A stretch of DNA of 64,000 nucleotides from Bryopsis sp. KO-2023 (lineage: Eukaryota; Chlorophyta; Ulvophyceae; Bryopsidales; Bryopsidaceae). The stretch's first letter is position 1. The number at the start of each line of letters is the position of its first letter. Of the stretch, positions 53,436 to 64,000 are shown one piece after another. The translations under genes were made by a program, and so were the position numbers. The DNA is taken from the NCBI GenBank assembly GCA_030272585.1, contig BSYQ01000007.1, positions 3,414,001-3,478,000 of the forward strand, written 5' to 3'. The notes beneath the pieces were generated by a model. It saw only the letters and a program-made list of their open reading frames with translations. It made no database searches and was not told the origin of the DNA.

Positions 53436-56400
53436 ATGGAAAGGCCAGGCTCGCGCGGAAACAGGGCGTTGTCCTTCGGAGGGGTATCGAAAGCACCGAC
53501 AGGGAATCCGATCGCCCCACCCCCACGCCCTTCAACTCCAGGAAGAATGGGGACTGCGGTCCCTGCTGGACCTCCTCCGACCGCTGGTCGTGGCGCAGGA
53601 ATGTTTAAACCGGCCCCACCACCAACCGCTCAGCGATTGGGAACTGCAGGGGGTAGACCTGGAACCGGCCTGCGCCCGGGAACCGCGAGTTTGAATCCGA
53701 ACCTTCAAGTCGGTGGGGAGAGGCCGGCAACACAACAAGGGATGGCAAGGATTCAAGGGGGTTCACAAGGTCCTGGGAGGCAAATTTTCGACAAGTCTTA
53801 CTACATGAACATCCTTAGACAAAAAAAGCAAGACGTCTTGTCGATAAACGAGGAGATGGGGGTGAGTCCAAGAGCTGATATTCTTGCTGGAAGCTATCAA
53901 TAATAAATACTATTTCCAAGCAGCCCACACAAGGAAGGGAAAGTGACCAAGATGGAAACCCGACATCCACAACGTCAATTTGCAGTGCTGGATGCATGCC
54001 AGTTTAGCTGACCTTTATTTATGTAAACATAGAAAAATACGAAATATAGGTATAGGAATATACAGGAATCAAGCCATGCTGATGGAATTCCATCAAAAAC
54101 GAGTCTCCATGTTTTTTATTTCTTTTCGTGACGTTCAGACTGCGGTGATGGAGTTCGATAAAGGTGCTGGAAGGTATCAAGTCTTGGAGGAGCGGACTGG
54201 TCAGTTGGGGAAGGAGGTCAAAGAATACCAGGCGCAGCTGGCAATTCTGAACATGATTGTAGACAAGGCAAGAACAACCCCCTTCCCTCACTATTGTGCT
54301 TTTCCCTGGAATAAATTCTCATGGGTGGTTGGATATATGGCGGACAGTTCTAGCAGAGTTTGGAAAAGTGTCAGCCATTCGAGAATAACTAAAAAAAAAA
54401 AGGGAAAGGGAAGGAGATAGCACAGAAGAAGCCCGATTGTTTTTCTAGTTGAATAGTTGGAATGCTGATGGGGCAGAGGTTGCATGCAGGCAGCCATGAA
54501 ATCAAGCGGGAGTGATATTGCTGAAGAAGCGACCGCTCTGGAGGAGCAAAACGATGCGGACAGGCGGCGAATCGATAAAATATTCACGGAACGATCGGAA
54601 GTTCAGCGACAAACAGCCCAGGTACCTTCATCATGACCGATAGAGGAAGTAGTTTTTTTTCTTCTTCATGAGGTGTTGCTGAATTTTTTTTTCTTGAGGA
54701 AAGCCAAGGAAACTCATTCACATCGATGCTATGTATGCTATAGATCTGGGTGGAAATAGAGAACCAGCAAGATGCGATGGAAGCCCAGTTGAACAAAATG
54801 CCGGAGTCGGTCCGGCAGCGATATTTCGAGCTTCAATCCACGATCGAGCGATTGTCCGGGGAAGTCGGTAGAAAGGAAGAGGAAATCGCTGCCATCGACA
54901 GGGAGCTCGCGACGGCTGAGGTGGAAGTCGCTCGGAACCCTCTGAAACAAAGGGCTCTGAACTTCCAGGAAGAAATCAAGAAGTTGATGGCAAAGAAATT
55001 TGAACTCAAGGTGGAGCTGTGGTCAGAATTCACCAACCCAAGGAACTCCAAGATATAACGATGCTATAAAGACAAAATGCCTAGCTTTAGTCCTATAGAT
55101 AAGAAGCATCCTAATACTGCTCCTAATACTGCTTTCCATATATACGCAGTATATATATATATTTCTTAACTGTTAACTGTTTCACTGTGCTGGCCGCATG
55201 TCTGACCATGCTTCCTATATGTCGTTCTATTCATTTTGTCCCTCTGGATTTCCTTTGTTGGATGAGTTTTCCTTGCAAACCTCTCAGGCCGAAGCAGAGA
55301 AATCACTTGTAAGTCCAGAAGCTCGAAGGGAAGAGCTGATAGCAGAAGTGAAAAGGGAAAACGCCGAGGTCGAACTGGCAGCTCAGCAAGTGAAAAATCT
55401 ACAGCTTGAAATCAAGCAGTTGGAAGGCAGAGGAGGAAATCCGTCCGGGCAGTCCATTCCGGAGAGATCTCAAGCCAAGTAGGTGAAAGAAACGAGGAAT
55501 GGGTTTCTCTCTGTTGTGAATTCAGGGGGCATTTGGCAGGAGAAAAAACAAAAGTAAAGACCATATCGTTCGGTTCGCTTTCTGAATTCTTAAATATCAC
55601 TGTTTTCTTTCTTTTTGAAAAAAACTCTTGGCGGGGCATGAAGTAACAAGAATGGGGATGGGGATAAGTACGATGTGTTCAACTTCAATGTCAAAGAAAA
55701 CAACGTAACGAAAAATTTCGATATTCAAGAAAACACACGAAAAAAACAAGTGACCTGTTTTTTCACAGAGAGAAAATGGAGGAGCTGCTTCAGAAGAATC
55801 ACGACATAACGAGCTTCATAGATGGGTTCGAATCGATATGTGCAGAGAGAATGGAGGAAAAAAGGGCCAGGGAAGAAGCGGTGGTTGGAGTTCTGGACAG
55901 AGTGTCCAGGTTGGAGGCAATGACTGCCAGAGCAAGCAAAAAGAACCAGCCCAAGGCAAGCATAAAAATAAATATAAATACAAACATGCATGTTTGTAGT
56001 TTCCATACTTTTGGTGGTTGGGGAAAAAGGGATGCATTTTTTTGATCTTTTGATCTCTTTTTTTTTTGTTTTGCAAATCCACACAGGAAACCAGTGCAGA
56101 TGATGTCGATTCTTTGACAGAGGAATTGCATGTGCGTCGGGGAGAGTTGAACAAAATCGACACTCTGGAGGGCAAAATCAAGGAGGAGCAAGCGTCTTTG
56201 GAAGAGAAAACCGAAGGTATGAAATCGGATTTGGAACGGTTCGGAAATTTGGAAAGCATGCAAAAGGAAGCAACGGAGCGACGAAACCAACTGGAGCAGG
56301 AGCAGATGAATCTGAGGGACAGCTTGACATCACTCAAGGTCAGCATCATTTTGAACTCCACCACCACTACCACCACCAGCAGTCCCCGTGAATCCGAAAT

Positions 56401-56866
56401 GACACTGGTCTATAGATGATTTCCTGGACTGGCATTTTGAGTCTTGATATCTAACTTTTTTTTCCAATTTCTACTTTTGTTTTCAATTTCTACTATTTTT
56501 TTCATTTTTGAAACTATTTTTTTAACGAATTGTTATTTCTGTTTTTCAGTTTCTACTATTTTCTTATGAATTTTTGTTTCTTTCTTCAATTTCTACTTTT
56601 TTTGTTTTTGGCAGAGGTGTGTGGAGCACAAGCAGCAGCGATACGATGCCAAGAATGCTCAACTCCAACAATCGAGCGCATATGCAGCCGTCCTAAAACT
56701 CGAAACCAAACTCAATTCGCTGGTGGAAAACGTGCATGGCTGTCGAGATGCAATCCGGAGCAAAGAGGAGGAAACCGACTACAAACCCTTGGTGGTTCAA
56801 GTCAATCGAATGGCAACCGAACTCGACACAGCTCTGACCAAATTTGGGATGTCCCTCGAAGCATAA
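53436..56866 (+). CDS. IFT74: Intraflagellar transport protein IFT74, 8 exons, about 611 aa
   Basis: IFT74 is a core IFT-B subunit that pairs with IFT81 and carries tubulin into growing flagella. Exons: 53436-53861, 54139-54267, 54490-54621, 54744-55010, 55288-55478, 55769-55955, 56087-56338, 56615-56866. The N-terminal 110 residues are basic and Gly/Pro/Arg-rich, as in the animal protein, where they contribute to tubulin binding. Next come RPATQQGMARIQ, then RQIFDKSYYMNILR, matching human LDKSYYLGLLR. The rest is coiled coil, with DKIFTERSEVQRQ, SPEARREELIAEVKREN and a final EETDYKPLVVQVNRMATELD. The length is close to human (600 aa). Two introns have GC donors. The exon 4 donor (AAG|GTGGAG) is the weakest. 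Confidence 0.95.
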
Positions 56867-59514
56867 GAAACATTTTCCGGAAAAGAAATTCTAGACGAAT
56901 CACGCAACCTTAACCAAGCATATTACTGAATTTCAGAGTTTGAGGCTTGAGCAAATCTTACTCCACAAAACGAAACCAAAACCAAAAGTAAAAAGGGCAA
57001 CTTACCAGGATTGGCTTCTTTTTTTCTTATCATTACTTTTGGAATCTATTCAATCATATCTGAATATGATTGACCCCACTTGCAAAAATAATTTTCAATA
57101 AGTGGGGTAAGCGGGAAAAAAAGAAGAAAAACTGAAGGGCTTGTTCGAATTTATCAACTTATTGACATTACAAGATTGGAATGTTTCACAGAGAGAATTG
57201 AATTATGTCCATTCCTATCACCTTGATTTATTTCTTCCAATGATTGAAAAAACGAAAGCCAAACAAACTGCAATATCTGAACGAGCATACCGTAGATAGG
57301 GTAATATTTGCGCGCATGAACTTTCGCGTGTTTTATTTTTGCGACACTAATTTTTGCGATTCAATCAGGTCGCAAAAATTAGTGCAACGCAAACATTAGG
57401 CTGCGCAAAAAAAAAAGCTGCGCAAAAGAAAAGCTGCGCAACACACGAACCAAGTGCACGTCTCTTCCTAGCTCATTTCCCCCTAAACGATACGAGTCAA
57501 CACCCTTTGCGTAGCCCATGCGGCTCCAATCGACCCCTCCCCAACCAGTCGCTGCCCTTCGCAACCTTTCTTAGCTACTGAGCCATGTTCGAGACGCCTT
57601 CGCACAGCATGTACATAGCCGTTGTTCAGGATGCCTGGATGGCTGTCACTGATCCAAGGGTGTGAAATTGAAGTGATGGATTATTGTGGGGAGGTACCAG
57701 TAGCTTCACTCTGTTTGCTTTTTTCTGTTACCCATTGTTTGCGTTGGTCTTTGTTTGCGTTGGTCTTTGTTTGTTGGTGGGATGTCTGCGCGCGCTTATT
57801 AATTGCGGTGCTTCAAGTTTTGCGACACTAATTTTTGCGATTTTTCCTACTCGCAAAAATTAGTCCAACGCAAAAATTACCCTATCTACGGTATTGTACT
57901 TGCTGAAAGACACATCAAGGTAATGAAAAACAGGGCGAATTATGGAATTTATTTCACAAAGCAAAAAGCGCACAAATAGAAAGCTCCCCCCAGTTTGTCA
58001 CACAAGCAACTCTTTTGGCCAAGAATGGAATGGCAATAAAGATTTTCTTACACCACCAAAAAAAAGCAAAAAATATTCGCTCTTTTTTGGATGCTAATTG
58101 TAACGAAATTTCTCTCCTAGAAAAAAAAAACAAAACAAAAGCCCTCCACAATATTAACACAATTCCAACGAATATGCAACAAATCAATCAAGATACACCA
58201 ACAAGAAATTAAAAAAAACCACAAAACAAAACAAAAGAAACTAACAAAAAGGACAAAATTGCTTCTCAATCGCAGACTGCAAAAAACAATGAGCAAAAGC
58301 AATCAAAAATGAAAACTTTTTTTTCGCCGACCCCGTACCAAATTTAAACACCATCCACCGTCCCCAATCACGCAAAATCTTTTTTTTTTTTTTTTTGATG
58401 TTTGAAAAGAAAGATGGATTTTCAGATATTAACCTGAAAAAAAATCCAAATCACTTGCAAGATATTGACCGATATTGACCGTTATCATAACCGAAAAACA
58501 ATCACCTCCACAATATCATGCATAAATTCGTCAATGCCATTCCGGGTTGCAAAAATTTTGCTCTCAACCCGGCCTCTCTATATATTTTAACTGAAATCTT
58601 TTTTTTGTCCTTTTGTTTCTTTTAAACTATTTTAACGCCCCTTCAGAAACGCCGCCTCAGAAATAGCCCCATAAAAATCAGAAAGAGGTCACACCAACCC
58701 CCCCCCCCCGGGTAACCCCCTCAGTAATACAAACACCAAAGGGCAAGCACTAACAAAACAAATCTGCAAAAACAGTCTTTCTTTTTTTCTTTTTTTTTTG
58801 TACTACTTTTTTTTTCAACATTTTCTTCGTACATGCATGCAAGGTAGAAGAAAGAAATTTTTTGATTGGATTTGTTGTTTTTTTTTGTTTCTTTTTTTTT
58901 CTCTCTTCTTTTAGCCACCCAAAATTTAAAAAACAATACTTTTCTTTTTTTTTTTAAATCAAAACATCTTCTCAGTTGTGCTGCCCAGTGTCACAAAATG
59001 CATCTCCCACATGATAACTAACCCCAACGTATTTTTAACTGATTTCAAAAAAAAAAAAAAAAGGAAACTGAAACTGAAAAATACGTCAACTTCATTCCCC
59101 CGAAAAAAAAAATCCAAACCAAGCAATCGTCTCTTTTTTTTTTCTTTTTAATGATTTTGAGTGTATCCTTTCCTTCTCTCTCTTTTTTGATTTTTGTCCT
59201 TTTTGTTTCCCGATCTACTTTTCCTTTTTTTTTTTAAATAATGTGGAGGTCTTTGCAAAGATAACTGCTGTAAAAGTTACGTTATGTTTCCATTATGTGA
59301 GTGTTTTTTCCTTTTCCTTTTTTTCTTTTCTTCAACACCTCCACACTTTTTTTCCCACACTTTTTTTTCCCCCCACTTCCCACAGTCACATAACCAACAA
59401 ACCACTCCCATCCCCAAAATAAAGTAAAAGAAGAAAAAAAAAGAATGTAAAACACTGATTATCCTTCTTATCTCAAAATGTATAACAACACAACTCCCTC
59501 TCTTTCAACTCATC
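56867..59514. other. Intergenic region between IFT74 and PTRH2
   Basis: It holds the 602-bp hairpin-rich DNA transposon at 57290-57891. 57950-59500 is dense in A and T homopolymers and probably includes the PTRH2 3' UTR. No other gene is supported. Confidence 0.55.
57290..57891. mobile_element. Non-autonomous DNA transposon with TIRs, 602 bp
   Basis: 23-bp terminal inverted repeats (CCGTAGATAGGGTAATATTTG.. against CCGTAGATAGGGTAATTTTTG.. on the other strand) differ at one position. TA flanks both ends (57288-57289 and 57892-57893). Just inside each end is the same hairpin, CACTAATTTTTGCGA / TCGCAAAAATTAG, separated by about 10 nt. No transposase ORF. The TA duplication fits Tc1/mariner-type mobilisation, but the superfamily is inferred. 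Confidence 0.85.
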
Positions 59515-60984
59515 TCAAACCAATCTCAAATGTTTGGTGAGGGAAATCATTGTCTCCGATTTTGCAGGTCCAATCGCCATTGCGGTTTTTTGTCTGTTGT
59601 TTCCTTTATCCATCATCGTGTGCGATATAACTCCGTTTTTTTTTGCTTCTTTTCGGAGTTGCATTAGACCCTCCTCAGACGTAACATGATACACCACAAT
59701 GGTTTGACCATCCTGTTCCTGAGAAATAAAAAACAAAAGAAAAAATTGCAAATGCTTCAATAAAACGAGAGGCATATGATAAAAAATATATATATGCATA
59801 TGCATCTACTAAAAAAATGTACCAAAAAAATGTATATGTTCTGATAAACATGGAACTTATTTTCATAAAAAATAAATACACACACACATATATAATTTAG
59901 TTTAAATTATTGTAGGAAAATTATTCCTTTTGTTGTAGAACTCCAGCTCCATTTTTGTCCATTGTAGATATTGATATTCAAACATTCTCCACCACGCACA
60001 AGATTTTTAAATGCCGCTCCTTCTTGTGGAAATATGCCTTACAAATAAACTGATTTCCTCTCTATATTTGTAAGCATCCATACCAATACATGTGAAAAGT
60101 CAACACATTCTTACTACTGCCTTTTCACCTTCCAAAAAAAAGCACTTTAAATACTTTAATTGCATCTGAAACAGTGGTAGCTTTTTCTTACGCTGAAATA
60201 ATGGTGGTTTGATATATATATATTTCAAAAGGAACCACGAACAATGTGAATTTCCAGATGCGAATTTGCATGGTTCAGTTCAATATTTAGCTCACCCAGG
60301 CATAAATATTTGGGTCCTTCGTTTTCTGGAGCTTCTTGACCTCGCCCCAGAATGCTCGACAGCACTGAGTAGCGGTTTTCCCCACGCCCTGTCGTCAAAA
60401 GCACACCACATTTCTTTCAGAAAAAAAAATCCTTGATACCATCGCATTTTCGAAACCAGAAAAACAAAACACCAAGAGTGCCCCTATTTAACTCCATCCC
60501 CCCTCCCCCACCGTTTCTTTTTTTATCAAGAAAGAAAAGAAAAGGAAAGTCAACCATGAAAGTGATGAGTCAAGCTTCGCGCCAGTCTGGAGGAGACACT
60601 CACCATGCGGAGGTCGGAACGAACGACCAGCGCCAAGCGATAGTTGTCGCAACTCTCCGAGTCGTGGTCGATGCTGCTCAGGACGCTGATGGTGCTTTCG
60701 GATCTCTCGTACGGGTCCCCGCATCTGCTACTGTGCAGAGGCGACGACGTCGCGGAGGATGGCTTTTTCGCACCCTCTCTTATTCCGCGTCGACGCCCCA
60801 AATTCCAACCCAGATACAAGCAGCAGGCTCCGGCAGCCACCGCGGAGACCAAGCAGCACTCCCTTTTGTTTTGAAAACATCGCGTCAAAAAGGTCTCCAC
60901 CTCCTGTCTCGACAGGTGGCGAAAGATGCGTTCCAGTTCGAGGCCCTCGAGCTTTTCCGCGAGAAACGCTGCAGAGGAAGCCAT
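59515..60984 (-). CDS. PTRH2: Membrane-anchored peptidyl-tRNA hydrolase 2, 3 exons, about 225 aa
   Basis: Pth2 enzymes cleave peptidyl-tRNA released from stalled ribosomes; animal PTRH2 is anchored in the mitochondrial outer membrane. Exons: 60984-60604, 60388-60296, 59718-59515, all phase 0. The N-terminus has one hydrophobic segment (CCLVSAVAAGACCLYLGWNLG) followed by RRR, as in human PTRH2. Then come an acidic/Ser linker ending SIDHDSESCDNYRLALVVRSDLRM, GVGKTATQCCRAF, TIVVYHVTSEEGLMQL and a final TAMAIGPAKSETMISLTKHLRL. Two family signatures are altered: the usual QxxHA is QCCRA, and the DxGxTQ region reads DKGNNRQ and is shortened. Activity is therefore uncertain. The ATG at 60984 was chosen; a longer frame starts only at GTG. 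Confidence 0.9.
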
Positions 60985-63900
60985 GGTTTTTGCGATTTCT
61001 TTTTCCACGCGCGTGCACCGCGAACCCGCGGACGGAATGTTTGGTTGCGCAACAAAGAGCCCATGACATTTGAATTGGTGGCATTCCAGTTTCTCGAACG
61101 CTGTAATCGGTGATTTTGACAGGCCCTCATTTCACCACGTTCTTCTCAAAAAATGAAGAAGCAGATCTGTTTGTTCAGTGTCTGGACAAACAAACAAACA
61201 AACAAACATCATTTAGTGTCTGGACCACCACTCTCAAATCCTACATTTCGAATGAAGATTTCAATTACGCCATAATCGATACTTGTGAATTGTTCCGAAG
61301 GAGGCAATATTGTTGTGGTGAAATATTGTTTTATTTAAGGCATACTTATAAGTATATGAACCATTTTGGGAAAAGGACAGACTTAGATAGGAAAAGGGAA
61401 CACACCTTGATTGAAGACAGAACGGATTAACAAAAAAGCAGATCAGATCAATCAATCAATGATTACGTGATATGATATGCATTGAGACAAATATCGGAGG
61501 GCTAATCAGTTCGCTGTTAATTTTTTAGAGAGCGTTACGCCGACAACAGACCCTCAAACAAAAAGATATGTTTTCCTGACATTGTGAAGACATCCTCCAT
61601 TTCCTTTAGAATGCCAGAGCAATAGAGGGTGCCAACTAAGCGATATGAACAAGGTGGAACCTTGTATTGATTTCCTGCGAGCTCCTACATCCGTTGTGCG
61701 CCACATTTACAAACCCATGGTTGCACCCAGAGTTTCTGGGCCGCTAGTCAGTGTTGTGGGATGTGTTAAGACGGGATCAGAATGAGCTAGGCCAACTTTA
61801 GGTAGTGTTTGCCTTCCTTTGAATTGGGGGGGGGGGGGGGGGGAGTTTTAACGACAAGAATTGTTCTCCTGGAAGTGCCATGATGCCGAGATTTTCCTGT
61901 GGTTTGTTTGTTTTGCTGTAAAGAACGTAAGATGGTCCGTTGGTAAGTGCCCAGCACCATAGGAAAACCCTGAACCGTCTTCTGTGGAAAGGAGTAATTC
62001 AGTTGGTTGGTTGCTGGGCAGTTTGTACAGTTAGAACTCTTGGTTGTGGTATTTGAGGGACTTTGTTTGGAGCATGGGTTGTACTTTTTACTCGTAAGAA
62101 TGTGAATTCAGCACTCCTCTTTTCTTCAACAGATGAACTGACCCACTGTTGCCTGTTGCCTGTTGCCTGTTGCCCCACGTGAAGCCAATGGCGAACGATA
62201 GGGACGGTTCAACAACTCTTCCCAGCGATATGGACTAAGTTGGCAGTGTTGGGTGCAAACTCCTGCCTTGATGATTGCCAGATTGGTCTGTGAGTTCTCA
62301 TAAAGGCTGGTTTTCTCAAGCAAACAAAAACCAGGCTTTTTTTTATTTTTTTTGCAACGTTTTGTCTGACAATTGAAACACAGTTCACAGGCCACTTGCT
62401 TTCCAATCACAGAAGCCAGACACCCAGTTCAACATAACTGACAATGCCATTAGTGTGCAAAACTCCCCTCCTGGGGGAGCCCAGTCTGTCGTGTTTTGAG
62501 CAGCACACAGGAACCTCTACACATGATAGATCAACACACACACAGGTTCATTCCACCCATCCAAATAATAATTTCACATGGAAGCCTGGGTAAACCCCAA
62601 CACCACGAAAGCCAAGTTGCAACACAAAATGCTATTTCTGGTCTATACGCCGACTTGCTTCTAAATCAAATCAAATTAGGAAACGAAGAAGATAAACCCC
62701 GCTTCTGTCGAGTCTTTTTCCAAAAGCAAGTTCCACTTAGATTTACAACGAACCGAAAATAGCTTCATTTACCCAACAATCAAAAGAAAAGAAAAAAAAA
62801 AGGCAAAAAGAAAATACTGTCTTGTTTACATTCCATCCCTCCAACTAGCATTCCGGGCGAAAAGATATAAGCCCGGAAATATTTTATTGTCGACGAAATC
62901 TCTCTCTCCAAACAGTCCTGGATATACATAAAAAAGCCAATTTTATTAATTTCCTCTATGAACCAAGAAAGACTTTGAAAAACCTCCTCCAACTCCCAGT
63001 AAAAGATAGCTTTCCTATTCCAATGACTCAACAAATGACCACCAAAAAAAACACATTTTCTCTTCACTTTTTTTTTGTTTGTTTTTCTTTTTTCTATGTT
63101 TCCTTTTTTTTTTTCTCTCTCTCTCTTTCTCTCTCTTTGTTTCGGAAACAAAAAAAAAAAAAAAGATGAGAAAAAAAAGAAGGAAAAAAAAACAAAAAAC
63201 AGACAAGACTTCAAAAGCTTTTCCCCACTTTTCAAACATCCCCATGATAGCGTTTTTTTTTCCTTTTTCATCTATGCTTTTTTTCTTTCCTTTTTTTTTC
63301 TTTTCGGTTGATTGTTTCACCAAACCAACCATTGCCCCTCTTTAAATATATATATATATATGTTTTTACTTCAAACCCTGGTTGTATCACTTGCTCTCAT
63401 TGATTCAGACAGCTAGTTTTTTTTTTGTTTTTTTTCTCTCTTCCCTTTGATTGGGGCTAATTAAACCGATCATTTTCCACAAAAAAAAACACAAACATGC
63501 AAACTCTCTTTTACTTCTTTTCTTTTTTTTTCCTCGACCTGGCCATTTCAAAAAAACACACACACACACACACACAAAACCCTCCCCATATATTCACTCA
63601 GCGCATGCATATGCGTATACAACATATACACATGAGGAAAAAAAAAATCCACAAAAACACATACACACACACGAGCAAATATCAATATTTTGATTTTTTT
63701 TTTCCCCATTCAATGCAATACACACTCTCCCCCTTCCCAAAAAAACCCAATTCGTCCTCTCCAAAAAGAAGAAAAAAAAAAAAGAAAAAAAAAACTGGAT
63801 TAAATCACTCAAACTCTTTTACTTCTTGTACTTGGATAATTTGCCACACACACGAGGTGCCAAAAAAAAAACGTGCGCAGAAAAAAACACACACACACAC

Positions 63901-64000
63901 CCCATTTTTTTACACCTGAATTGTGGCATCTATTCAGAACGTGTTTATATATATGGTTATATATTCAAACCCCCTAATGACAGATCTGTTTATACTTCCA
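60985..64000. other. Right-hand region without a recognised gene
   Basis: It contains an ACAA run (61186-61208), a poly-G run (61827-61844), a GTTGCCT tandem (62148-62174) and, from 62780 on, dense A, T and CT tracts, a TA run (63346-63361) and an AC run (63557-63576). The AT-rich end resembles the 3' regions of minus-strand genes in this window, so another minus-strand gene may end just beyond 64000. Confidence 0.4.

Noticed and set aside
61110-61430. 106-codon ORF upstream of PTRH2
   Set aside because: It starts at a non-ATG codon, spans an ACAA microsatellite and shows no family motifs.
62148-62174. GTTGCCT tandem as a possible CRISPR or regulatory array
   Set aside because: A plain 7-bp microsatellite without spacers, in a eukaryotic genome.

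Overview
The window is nuclear DNA of a eukaryote, with spliced genes, long homopolymer-rich non-coding DNA and a large block of LTR retrotransposons. Two genes constrain the host. A PsbP-domain protein with a twin-arginine thylakoid transfer segment implies a plastid. Epsilon-tubulin and IFT74 imply basal bodies and flagella. A flagellated photosynthetic protist fits best; the species cannot be read from this window, and the targeting peptide looks like that of a primary-plastid alga only by inference.

Positions 1-19563 are three nested LTR elements, all on the minus strand. The outer element A (1-19563, its 3' LTR cut by the window edge) has one gag-pol frame broken by two later insertions: element B (9748-17330, TSD TCCTC) and element C (1891-7032, TSD TTGAA). 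B is an intact chromodomain Ty3/gypsy element with one 1775-codon ORF. C is a related chromovirus that has lost its whole reverse transcriptase. All three share a 12-nt primer-binding site (TGGTTTCGGAGC), and their LTR pairs are identical or nearly so, so the insertions look recent. B and C carry, between the zinc knuckle and the protease, a domain resembling Dam-type N6-adenine methyltransferases; its NPPF motif is kept in C and altered in B. This is the most unusual biology in the window.

Positions 19564-64000 hold the host genes. They are: a tail-anchored-type acidic protein (22323-23171, -); an acidic repeat protein (25315-26973, -) divergent from TUBE1 (27541-31334, +); a short SAP30-type Sin3-binding protein (32515-33872, +); a PsbP-like lumenal protein (34598-37069, +) convergent with TAF13 (37865-39410, -); a small one-TM protein (39976-40905, +); a large unrecognised protein (42561-45817, -); an MFS transporter (47739-49683, -); a TMUB-like ubiquitin-fold membrane protein (51622-53143, -) divergent from IFT74 (53436-56866, +); and a membrane-anchored peptidyl-tRNA hydrolase 2 (59515-60984, -). 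Exon joins were chosen by splice consensus, reading phase and family alignment. The spliced lengths of TUBE1 (481 aa) and IFT74 (611 aa) agree with their families.

The genes do not form one pathway. Basal-body/flagellar, transcription, plastid and housekeeping functions are mixed, often head-to-head with short shared promoters. Two small non-autonomous DNA transposons are complete with target duplications: a hAT-like MITE directly after the TUBE1 stop codon and a TA-flanked, hairpin-rich element downstream of IFT74. Three of about 36 inferred introns are GC-AG. No tRNA, rRNA or CRISPR array was recognised.
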